This document shows, piece after piece, positions 1 through 4,959 of a stretch of DNA of 8,069 nt. The notes beneath the pieces were generated by a model. That model had not been told where the DNA came from. It saw only the letters and a program-made list of their open reading frames with translations, and made no database searches. The position numbers and the translations under genes are program-made. This DNA comes from JAVEVH01 sp034005145. Its GTDB lineage: Bacteria; Patescibacteriota; Dojkabacteria; SC72. The DNA is taken from the NCBI GenBank assembly GCA_034005145.1, contig JAVEVH010000032.1, positions 1-8,069 on the forward strand. Direction: 5' to 3'. The stretch's first letter is position 1. The number at the start of each line of letters is the position of its first letter.

Positions 1-126
1 TTACTGAGCAAATAGAACTTTTTGTTAGATTTTTTAGTTTTGTTTGACTATATAAATCTAAATAGATTTGTAAATGACGCAGTTCTTAACTTTTGGACGT
101 GGGTTCAACTCCCACCGTCTCCACCA
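1..126 (+). ncRNA. ssrA: tmRNA (ssrA), 3' part
   Basis: This is the 3' end of transfer-messenger RNA, which rescues stalled ribosomes with SmpB. What I see: bases 90-126 have the form of a tmRNA T-arm and acceptor strand, with GTGGG (99-103) pairing with CCCAC (111-115) around the T-loop TTCAACT, then CGTCTCCACCA with the CCA encoded. The GACGCAGTT and TTTTGGAC segments just upstream match the layout of the conserved 3' tRNA-like domain. A small hairpin (AAATCT/AGATTT, about 55-69) lies further 5' and may belong to a pseudoknot region. The gene's 5' part, including the tag-peptide reading frame, lies outside the window, so the tag cannot be read. It could only be confused with a tRNA 3' end, but no anticodon arm precedes the T-arm. 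Confidence 0.85.
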
Positions 127-130
127 TACT
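86..130. other. Probable left attachment junction (attL) at the ssrA 3' end
   Basis: The 3' end of ssrA is a known integration target, and here a recombinase gene begins directly at it, in the usual place for an integrase next to its own attachment site. The crossover point cannot be fixed from one junction, but it should lie close to the CCACCAT at 121-127, because the ssrA sequence is intact up to 126 and unrelated DNA follows. The junction is inferred from position and not from a compared empty site. Confidence 0.55.
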
Positions 131-1615
131 AGAATCTTCATTTTTGAATTGCTCTAATACTTGATAGGTTAGGCATAACTCTCTGGTTCGCAATCCTGTT
201 TCAGGATGATATTCTATTCCATCGGGAAATAGCCATTTCTGATACTTATATTTCATAGTCGCATTTGAACTAATCCATATACTGTATGGATCTTTTAGGT
301 ACTTCAAACCATTTTCTATTACTGGTTTGCAATTTTTTTCTGAGAGTTTTTCGTTAATAGATTCTATATCCTCTTCGTAACTGGTGATCTCTTTTTCTAA
401 CTGTTCGTACTTCTTCTCTAGTCCTTCTATAACTTTTTGATTGTTTAATTTTGAGATAGCCTCTATGGTTGTTTTCTGTTCTTCCTGAAGGCTCTCTATT
501 CGCTTCTGGAGTTGTGTACCTCTGTGATTGTCTTTTGATGTACCTTCGGATAAAGAGCTTCTTAGAATCTCCTCAAAGAGTCTAAGGAGCCCTTCATCGG
601 GCTCCAAGTGGCTAATAGTATCTCCAAATTCTTGATGTACTACAGCTGTTGAAGTAGCTCTGAAACAACCTTTTGTAGGACAGGCGTATACATAGTATGT
701 TCCGCCGTTTCCTCTTGCTGGATATCCTCTCAATTTCCTACCACAGTGTGAACAGTAGGTTATAGAACGGAGAGGGAAGTCAGGATGATGTTTTTTGTAT
801 GAATTGGTCTGTCTTTTTCTACCATCCAACTTTTCTTGGATGAAAAGCCAATCTTTCTTTGAGATTAACCGCTGATATACGTGTTCTCTGTAGTCATCTA
901 TTGAGCTATCCCAAAACATCCCTGCATAGAATGGAGTTCTTAAGATTCTTCCTGCAAGTTGGAAAGAAGTATTCTTCTTCGGCTCAAATCCATTAATATC
1001 TAGATCTCTAGCTACTTCTCTAAGAGTTTCTATTTTCCCTGCGAGGTAGTTTTGAAATGTTTTTTGTATCGCTCTTCCATCATCATTGATTACAATATCT
1101 GCTACATTGTTTACCCTAATGTTGTTGTATCCTTTTGGAGCTTTTCCCATAAAGTAGCCTTGCTCTCTTTTCTTTTGTAAAGAAACCTTTATTTTTGCTC
1201 CGAGACTATCAGAGTAGTACTCATCAATGGAAGCTAACATTTTGAAAACAAGTCTTCCTTCTGGAGTATCATCAAATTTAGCCGTTACACATATAAGCTC
1301 TATGTTGTTTTTCTGTAGTCTTCTAACAACCTCTATAGCTTCTTGTGTATTTCTTGAGAATCGAGATGTATCGTATGTACAGAAGTATTTAACTTTGTCC
1401 TTTAGAGCTTTTTCTACAGCTTTTTGGAAATCATCTCTTCCTTCTATACTTCTTCCACTTTTTCCTTCGTCTTCATACATAAAGATTTTTGTACAGCCTA
1501 GATCTTTGAGTTTCTTTTCCACATCTCTTTTCTGTATTTTTAGGGAAACACCTTCGTCTGCTTGTTTCTTTGTGGACACTCTCGTGTATCCGATTCCTAT
1601 TATTTCATTACTCAT
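86..1615 (-). CDS. Large serine recombinase (site-specific integrase)
   Basis: A 509-aa integrase of the large serine recombinase family, which cuts and rejoins att sites through a phosphoserine link. Domains in order: the N-terminal resolvase catalytic domain (about 5-150) with YTRVST, catalytic Ser14 and Arg12, and the second arginine cluster in YDTSRFSRN (Arg85, Arg88); a 'recombinase' DNA-binding domain (about 155-260); a zinc ribbon with Cys288, Cys291, Cys312 and Cys317; and a Glu/Lys-rich coiled coil (about 370-425), the region that controls directionality in this family. The length is typical. The start is the ATG in AAAAGAATGAG, with no proper Shine-Dalgarno; an AT-rich -10-like stretch lies just upstream (about 1622-1632). 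The last residues, VETVGVEPTSKS, are encoded by the antisense of ssrA, and the TAA stop lies inside ssrA. The tail therefore comes from the junction and may differ when the element is excised. Confidence 0.93.
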   Translation of the reverse strand: MSNEIIGIGYTRVSTKKQADEGVSLKIQKRDVEKKLKDLGCTKIFMYEDEGKSGRSIEGRDDFQKAVEKALKDKVKYFCTYDTSRFSRNTQEAIEVVRRLQKNNIELICVTAKFDDTPEGRLVFKMLASIDEYYSDSLGAKIKVSLQKKREQGYFMGKAPKGYNNIRVNNVADIVINDDGRAIQKTFQNYLAGKIETLREVARDLDINGFEPKKNTSFQLAGRILRTPFYAGMFWDSSIDDYREHVYQRLISKKDWLFIQEKLDGRKRQTNSYKKHHPDFPLRSITYCSHCGRKLRGYPARGNGGTYYVYACPTKGCFRATSTAVVHQEFGDTISHLEPDEGLLRLFEEILRSSLSEGTSKDNHRGTQLQKRIESLQEEQKTTIEAISKLNNQKVIEGLEKKYEQLEKEITSYEEDIESINEKLSEKNCKPVIENGLKYLKDPYSIWISSNATMKYKYQKWLFPDGIEYHPETGLRTRELCLTYQVLEQFKNEDSSMVETVGVEPTSKS

Positions 1616-1652
1616 TCTTTTAATATATAATAAATTAGCTTGACAGTGAATT

Positions 1653-1679
1653 AGAGGGGATTTAGACCCCTCTTTTTTT
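1653..1679 (+). terminator. Intrinsic terminator facing away from ssrA
   Basis: A perfect 7-bp stem, AGAGGGG (1653-1659) with CCCCTCT (1667-1673), a 7-base loop and a run of seven T (1673-1679) form a textbook intrinsic terminator for + strand transcription. On the - strand the stem is not followed by T, so it would not end the 61-aa gene that stops at 1685. No + strand gene precedes it except ssrA, 1.5 kb upstream. It would stop transcripts that read out of ssrA antisense through the integrase before they enter the next genes. Confidence 0.8.
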
Positions 1680-1684
1680 ATGGT

Positions 1685-1870
1685 TCATTCATTTTCGTTA
1701 TTATTACAATTTAGATAGTTTCCAATATAGGCATTGGCTAATAGGGATAATTCTTTTAGGATGACTTCTAATTGCTCATCGGATAGGTGAGACCATTTAG
1801 CACCGAGTAGCTTTCGGGCTTCTTTTATAGATATTTTTATTTCTGGATTTTGCTTATTAAAGTCTTCCAT
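1685..1870 (-). CDS. Small hypothetical protein, 61 aa
   Basis: A short acidic protein, last gene of the leftward group. I chose the ATG at 1870 (MEDFNKQNPEIKIS) over the longer GTG-started form at 1903, because the extra 11 residues are hydrophobic and out of character, and the GTG lies at the edge of an inverted repeat. The core reads EARKLLGAKWSHLSDEQLEV followed by ILKELSLLANAYI, two predicted helices of a kind seen in short proteins of unknown function on mobile DNA; I cannot name a family with confidence. The start codon sits inside a small perfect inverted repeat (CTTCCA, 3 bases, TGGAAG at 1864-1878), which could hide it in the mRNA. The spacing of about 64 bases from the 250-aa gene suggests cotranscription. 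Confidence 0.6.
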   Translation of the reverse strand: MEDFNKQNPEIKISIKEARKLLGAKWSHLSDEQLEVILKELSLLANAYIGNYLNCNNNENE

Positions 1871-1903
1871 ATTGGAAGCATATAACAAGCTATACGGGAG
1901 CAC

Positions 1904-1935
1904 AGTAACGGATTATGGATACAAAATCTGTTACT
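1904..1935. repeat. Inverted repeat at the 3' end of the 250-aa gene
   Basis: AGTAACGGAT (1904-1913) and ATCTGTTACT (1926-1935) are complementary over 10 positions, with one G-T pair and a 12-base spacer. The right arm ends exactly at the stop codon of the 250-aa gene. On the - strand the hairpin is not followed by a T run, so it is not a standard terminator; it may protect the mRNA 3' end, weaken readthrough or bind a regulator. Confidence 0.4.
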
Positions 1936-2687
1936 TATTCTTTAGAGAGTTTCCTCAATCTTGCTAAGGCGGTTTTAACAATATCTTCCTCTGAATACTT
2001 GGGTTCTACCTTAAGTTTTAGTCCAATTTCATCCAAGGAAAGACCTCCTTTGGTATATAAACGAAGGATTTCTAGATCCCTTTTATTTCTTCTCATCTTA
2101 TCTTTTGTATTAACACCTTCTTGGTCTAGTGTTTTAGCAATCTTCTTTTCATAGTTATCTTTAATAAACCGCTTAATATCTGTTATCCCTACATTATTTC
2201 GTATATGGATATGTACGGATGGACCATTCTCATCATATTCTCTAGTAATATCTATTAAGGGTTTTCCAGGAACAACTCTGATCACCCCAAAGAGGAGCAG
2301 CTCGACAAGTGGCATTTCATTAAAGGATTTAGAATATCTTTTGTAAAAAGAGAGTTCATTAAATTTCTCTCTAAGTAGATTCTGTAGTTTTTTAGTATCT
2401 ATGTTTTTCTCTAGCAATGCTTCGTATAATTCTTCTTCGTAGTTTACTAATCTAACAAGGTCTTCTTGTATTTCTTTTGTAAAAGGTATGAAGAATGTTT
2501 CTCTCAATTCTTTTGCGTTTATATTATTTTCTTCTCTGTATTTTTCTATAAATTCTATAAGAGGTTTGTAGAGTTGTAGAGCTTTCAGTCTGTAATAGTA
2601 GGGGAAGTTCTGATCAGTTCTTTCTTTCTTAAATTGGAATGGATTGTCAACAATCTTTCCACTACGGAGTAAGAATTTTATTTCCAT
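1935..2687 (-). CDS. Hypothetical protein with C-terminal helix-turn-helix, 250 aa
   Basis: I do not recognise this family. It is a charged, soluble protein with no signal peptide or membrane segment. Residues 30-125 are mainly predicted helix rich in Glu and Lys. The middle part (about 130-175) looks more mixed, with PLVELLLFGVIRVVPGKPLIDITREYDENG split by likely strands. The C-terminal 45 residues, starting around RDLEILRLYTKGGLSLDEIG and ending ARLRKLSKE, resemble the helix-turn-helix of sigma region 4 or FixJ-type proteins, so DNA binding is likely. It follows the 127-aa gene on the same strand with 67 bases between them, and the gap holds an attenuator-like structure ending two bases before this ATG. 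There is no Shine-Dalgarno. It could be a regulator or a packaging or replication protein of the element; the sequence alone does not decide. Confidence 0.7.
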   Translation of the reverse strand: MEIKFLLRSGKIVDNPFQFKKERTDQNFPYYYRLKALQLYKPLIEFIEKYREENNINAKELRETFFIPFTKEIQEDLVRLVNYEEELYEALLEKNIDTKKLQNLLREKFNELSFYKRYSKSFNEMPLVELLLFGVIRVVPGKPLIDITREYDENGPSVHIHIRNNVGITDIKRFIKDNYEKKIAKTLDQEGVNTKDKMRRNKRDLEILRLYTKGGLSLDEIGLKLKVEPKYSEEDIVKTALARLRKLSKE

Positions 2688-2689
2688 AT

Positions 2690-2740
2690 AAAAAATATCG
2701 CCACACTCACGGCTATGAAAGTGCAGCGATATATAGCCGT
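2690..2740 (-). promoter_or_regulatory. Attenuator-like terminator/antiterminator before the 250-aa gene
   Basis: In the - strand transcript four segments occur in the order 1-2-3-4. Segments 2 and 4 (ATATCGC and GCGATAT, at 2726-2732 and 2695-2701, extended inward by CACT/AGTG after a CA/CA internal loop) form a stem ending in six U (2695-2690), the form of an intrinsic terminator. Segments 1 and 3 (ACGGCTAT and ATAGCCGT, at 2733-2740 and 2709-2716) are a perfect 8-bp pair that would trap part of the terminator. The two stems interleave, so only one can form fully. This is the geometry of a transcriptional attenuator between two genes of one operon. The signal it responds to is unknown, and the same repeats might instead serve as a DNA operator. 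Confidence 0.6.
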
Positions 2741-2754
2741 TAATTTATGGCATA

Positions 2755-3138
2755 TTATACACTCCGAATATATGTGTTACCAACATCATCAGGATCTACA
2801 AATCTGGAAATTAGCTCATCGACAATCTCTTTCGAGTCTCGAGAATCCTCAGAATCTTTGTACCCAAACTCACCCTTAAGTTTTCTTTCTAAGAAACGCA
2901 TAGCAATCTTTGGGTCGTTTTCTAGTGCTTTCACTATAGTTTTTCTAGCTTTCAGAATAGGGGACTGTTTTAATAGCTCAAAACGGTCTAATAACTCAGG
3001 GTTTTCTTCTACCCAATTGTAATATGTTTGTTTAGAGATATTCGCGTTAAAACAAGCTTCTAGTACTGTAGCTCCTACTATAAATGCGTCTTCTAATTTT
3101 TTGACTGTTAAGTCATTAAGTTTTGTTGGTCTAGACAT
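2755..3138 (-). CDS. Small-terminase-like helix-turn-helix protein, 127 aa
   Basis: The start is taken as the internal ATG giving MSRPTKLNDLTVKKLEDAF; an upstream ATG at 3153 would add five residues, but M-(S/G)-R-P-T-K-L is the usual beginning of this type. Family knowledge: such proteins have an N-terminal helix-turn-helix (here about residues 10-45, with GATVLEACFNANISKQTYYNW) followed by a helical segment ending in LERK, as in phage small terminase subunits, which recognise the packaging site, and in related CPR proteins. Here KARKTIVKALENDPKIAMRFLERKLKGEFGY fits that pattern. The acidic C-terminus (EDSRDSKEIVDE, then DPDDVG) is variable. No large terminase gene is present, so it may be a DNA-binding regulator, or a satellite-type packaging factor using another phage's machinery. 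It heads the leftward pair with the 250-aa gene and is divergent from the RT operon. Confidence 0.65.
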   Translation of the reverse strand: MSRPTKLNDLTVKKLEDAFIVGATVLEACFNANISKQTYYNWVEENPELLDRFELLKQSPILKARKTIVKALENDPKIAMRFLERKLKGEFGYKDSEDSRDSKEIVDELISRFVDPDDVGNTYIRSV

Positions 3139-3183
3139 ATATAATTTTACCAAATTTTAAGAAATCTAAATATAATACTGGCA
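3139..3183 (+). promoter_or_regulatory. Divergent promoter region; -10 box of the RT operon
   Basis: TATAAT at 3171-3176 is a perfect -10 hexamer for + strand transcription, predicting a start near 3181-3183, right at the first hairpin of the leader. The -35 is poor (TTTACC at 3146-3151 with a 19-base spacer). On the other strand TATTAT (3177-3172) and TAAAAT (3149-3144) are candidate -10 boxes for the 127-aa gene, so the two promoters would overlap and could exclude each other. Confidence 0.5.
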
Positions 3184-3454
3184 TATGAGTTGCCAAGCCT
3201 TCCAGGATCTGCTATTATCTTTCTAGTGGTGGCGAAGACACCATTAAGTTCTTAATATTTTAATATTCTAGGTCTTAAAGTTTTCCAGAGGAGCCGAAAT
3301 GTATTAGACTTCTTTGGCCATTAATGGAATTCTTTAATTGTTAGTGTTTCGAATAGATTATGCCACGTTAATTACTACTTGGTGAGTTCTTCGGGGCCTA
3401 GAGCGATAACTGTGGGTCTCGCCCGCAACTATCTAATTTATTAAGAAAGGACCA
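3180..3454 (+). ncRNA. Candidate structured RNA leader of the RT operon (possible retron-type ncRNA)
   Basis: About 270 bases with no ORF longer than 13 codons lie between a -10 box and the 62-aa gene. Local hairpins seen: GGCA/TGCC with a 7-base loop (3180-3194); an 8-bp stem TAGTGGTG/CACCATTA with loop GCGAAGA (3224-3246); AATAT/ATATT (3254-3267); GCCGAA/TTTGGC (3293-3318); and a 10-bp 3' hairpin, GATA/TATC plus TGTGGG/CCCGCA around an AC/AC internal loop with loop TCTCG (3405-3433). Possible long-range pairs are 3190-3197 with 3378-3385 and 3249-3256 with 3440-3447. Family knowledge: retron ncRNA (msr-msd) usually lies directly upstream of the RT gene and has a pair closing its two ends. 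I infer that this is the RT's template RNA, but two small genes separate it from the RT, and it could instead be a regulatory leader. Confidence 0.5.
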
Positions 3455-3643
3455 ATGGGAAGTCCAAAGATCTTTAGAGACTTAGAGTCTCAGATAGATT
3501 CTTTGGCCAAACTAGGGTCTATATCGGCAGAATCTGCCTTGAGAGTAAAAAAGCTCTTGAAGTTATTGCAAAAAGATTTGCAGAACAATAGTAGAGTTGC
3601 TATCTCAAAGAGAATTGCCGAAATTATTAGATCACTCAAGTAG
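3455..3643 (+). CDS. Small helical protein, 62 aa, first gene of the RT operon
   Basis: An unrecognised 62-residue basic protein (begins MGSPKIFRDLESQIDSLAKL, ends IAEIIRSLK), predicted almost entirely helical with heptad-like leucines and isoleucines, so it may form a small coiled-coil or helical bundle. It has the best ribosome binding site in the window, AGAAAGGA a few bases before ATG. It starts just after the structured leader and is followed by the regulator gene after a 48-base gap, on the same strand as the RT. Its place between the candidate ncRNA and the RT suggests a role in the RT system, for example as toxin, antitoxin or RNA-binding partner, but nothing in the sequence proves it. 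A + strand reading is favoured over the overlapping - strand frame because of the binding site and operon position. Confidence 0.65.
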   Translation: MGSPKIFRDLESQIDSLAKLGSISAESALRVKKLLKLLQKDLQNNSRVAISKRIAEIIRSLK

Positions 3644-3650
3644 TAGTGGC

Positions 3651-3694
3651 CATAATCTTTTTTATTTGAGAGAAATCGAATACAGAAGATTATG
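3651..3694 (+). promoter_or_regulatory. Inverted repeat covering the start codon of the HTH gene
   Basis: CATAATCTT (3651-3659) and AAGATTATG (3686-3694) are a perfect 9-bp inverted repeat; the right arm contains the ATG of the helix-turn-helix gene. In mRNA the stem would sequester the start codon and so limit translation; in DNA the arms could be an operator for the regulator itself. The 26-base spacer is long for a classic single operator. Confidence 0.4.
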
Positions 3695-3973
3695 CAATAT
3701 GACAAAGCAATAAAAATTATAAGATCAATATATGGTCTCTCCCAAAAGGAATTAGCACAGAAGACGGGTTTGTCTCAAAGTGTTATTTCTAGAGTTGAAT
3801 CAAGGGAGAGGATTCCGACAGATCAATTTGTTGATAAACTGTTAGAAAGTCTTGATATACCAAGGGAACTCTTTGATTTCTTAGTTAACAAAAATGAATC
3901 TAAGATTTCTCCCGATGAGAGGCTTATCTTAGCAAAGAACCTTCTACGATTAATAAGTACGAAGTATGAGTAA
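3692..3973 (+). CDS. XRE-family helix-turn-helix protein, 93 aa
   Basis: A small Cro/C1-type DNA-binding protein. Residues 5-62 form the XRE domain: IIRSIYGLSQKELAQKTGLS is the first half with the helix-turn-helix, followed by the recognition helix SQSVISRVESRERIP and a closing helical segment. The C-terminal 30 residues (ESKISPDERLILAKNLLRL, then ISTKYE) are a short charged helix that could be an interaction segment. Its last 8 bases overlap the RT start (ATGAGTAA), so the two proteins are almost certainly translated together. In this position it is either the repressor of the operon or the effector or antitoxin partner of the RT; HTH partners are known among retron accessory proteins. The weak ribosome site lies within an inverted repeat, which suggests controlled or coupled translation. 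Confidence 0.85.
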   Translation: MQYDKAIKIIRSIYGLSQKELAQKTGLSQSVISRVESRERIPTDQFVDKLLESLDIPRELFDFLVNKNESKISPDERLILAKNLLRLISTKYE

Positions 3974-4817
3974 TTTTTCTTCTCTTGAAAAAATTGTAGG
4001 TATCTATGGTTTCTCGAAAGAAGAACTCAAGAAGATAAAAGAGAATTTCAATAATGAATATAAAATTGTGGATATTCCGAAACCTAAAGGGGGATATCGT
4101 ACAATTTTTTCTCCCTCTATTAGGTTAAAATCATTGCTTCGTATTCTTAATGAACAATTTTCGACAGAGGCGTCCTTTCCTAACGGGATTACTGCAATTC
4201 AAGGTAGGGGACTAAAATATCATTTAGAGCCTCATATAAAAAAGATATTAGTAATTACTACGGATATTAAGGATTTTTTCCCATCTATTTCTATCGAAAA
4301 CCTTAAATTGTCTCTTCTGAAATATACCTCTTTAGAGGAAGTGCTCATATCTGAAATATTAGAATTTTCATTAGTAGAAGACATCATTCCTCAGGGATTC
4401 CCAACAAGCTCCTTTTTCTCCAATATTTCAATACTAAATCTTTGGGAGAGGATACAGAAACTTATTAAAGGTATGAATATCGATATTTCTGTCTATTCTG
4501 ATGATTGGGCTATCTCGGGAGATCCCGATGAGGTATTTCTCGCTTTTGATATATTAAGAAAAGAAGTAAGACGAGAGGGTTTCAAACTTTCCAATGGTAA
4601 AAAGAAAGTTATGTGGAAAGGGAAAGACCAAATAGTTTGTAATATAAAAGTTAATAAAGGTCTTGAGATAACAGACAAGTACAGAGAGGAAGTGAGGAAA
4701 GAGATTCTTGTTTATAGGGAAAAATTTCCTTTGGGAGACATAGAGGATCCAAAGCTTTTGGGGAAAATCGAATTTATTAGAGTAATAAATCCAAATCAAG
4801 TGAAGGGGTTAGAATGA
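3966..4817 (+). CDS. Retron-like reverse transcriptase, 283 aa
   Basis: An RNA-directed DNA polymerase. Motifs seen: KPKGGYRTI (about 39-47) of fingers motif 2; motif A TTDIKDFFPSI with catalytic Asp100; motif B IPQGFPTSS (141-149); motif C VYSDDWAIS with Asp179 and Asp180; and a retron-like stretch after motif D, GKKKVMW then IVCNIKVN (223-230), then a helix DKYREEVRKEI. Family knowledge: retron RTs share the DFFPSI motif A and the x-TGLxVN element before the thumb. Two retron signatures deviate here: VTG is replaced by VCN, and the NAxxH region is only matched as LEPH (87-90). Length is slightly short for a retron RT, with a brief thumb and no maturase or endonuclease domain, which argues against a group II intron. 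It follows the HTH gene with an 8-base overlap. I call it a divergent retron or a related defence RT. Confidence 0.88.
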   Translation: MSNFSSLEKIVGIYGFSKEELKKIKENFNNEYKIVDIPKPKGGYRTIFSPSIRLKSLLRILNEQFSTEASFPNGITAIQGRGLKYHLEPHIKKILVITTDIKDFFPSISIENLKLSLLKYTSLEEVLISEILEFSLVEDIIPQGFPTSSFFSNISILNLWERIQKLIKGMNIDISVYSDDWAISGDPDEVFLAFDILRKEVRREGFKLSNGKKKVMWKGKDQIVCNIKVNKGLEITDKYREEVRKEILVYREKFPLGDIEDPKLLGKIEFIRVINPNQVKGLE

Positions 4818-4822
4818 AATAA

Positions 4823-4858
4823 CTCTGGTGTTAATTTTCAGAGATTTTATTATTAACA
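4823..4858 (+). other. Possible pseudoknot after the RT gene
   Basis: Five bases past the RT stop, CTCTG (4823-4827) pairs with CAGAG (4839-4843) and TGTTAAT (4829-4835) pairs with ATTAACA (4852-4858). The two stems interleave with loops of 1, 3 and 8 bases, lengths that allow an H-type pseudoknot. The first stem alone, followed by ATTTTATTATT, could also act as a weak terminator. The stems are short and AT-rich. Confidence 0.35.
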
Positions 4859-4890
4859 AGTAATTTCCAGGATGTATTATTTTTTTATTG

Positions 4891-4932
4891 TATAATGGAG
4901 CACAAATCCTATAACTTAATAAAACTTAAGTT
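4891..4932 (+). promoter_or_regulatory. Promoter and possible operator of the restriction-modification genes
   Basis: TATAAT at 4891-4896 is a perfect -10 box, with no good -35 at the usual distance. Transcription would start near 4903, giving a leader of about 57 bases. Within that leader AACTTAA occurs twice, 10 bases apart (4913-4919 and 4923-4929), and the second copy is part of the 10-base palindrome AACTTAAGTT (4923-4932). Repeats one helical turn apart downstream of a -10 box are a plausible regulator site, but no dedicated controller gene is adjacent. The remaining intergenic DNA (4859-4959) holds nothing else I can support. Confidence 0.5.
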
Positions 4933-4959
4933 AAAAAATAAATTTACTATTCTAAAACA

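Noticed and set aside
86..124. VETVGVEPTS as a conserved protein motif
   Set aside because: It is the antisense translation of the tmRNA 3' end and recurs wherever a frame crosses such a T-arm; it does not indicate a protein domain.
1227..1643. 138-aa + strand open frame opposite the recombinase
   Set aside because: It lies entirely over the well-supported resolvase and recombinase domains; its sequence is a low-complexity hydrophobic mix typical of antisense frames in AT-rich DNA.
1640..1645. TTGACA as a + strand -35 box
   Set aside because: No -10 box follows at a suitable distance, and the transcript would run into the terminator at once.
1870..1903. Longer, GTG-started form of the 61-aa protein
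   Set aside because: The added residues are hydrophobic and unlike the rest, and the GTG is next to an inverted repeat with no ribosome site.
2695..2740. True pseudoknot from the two interleaved stems
   Set aside because: The required connecting loop is 0 bases across a stem of 11 pairs, which is not sterically possible; mutually exclusive hairpins are the better reading.
3185..3226. 13-codon ORF at the start of the leader RNA
   Set aside because: It would begin only a few bases after the predicted transcript start, has no ribosome site, and lies across two hairpins; no codon run suggests a leader peptide.
3490..3705. 71-aa - strand open frame over the 62-aa gene
   Set aside because: It reads as a Cys/Phe/Leu-rich antisense frame, while the + strand frame has the ribosome site and fits the operon.
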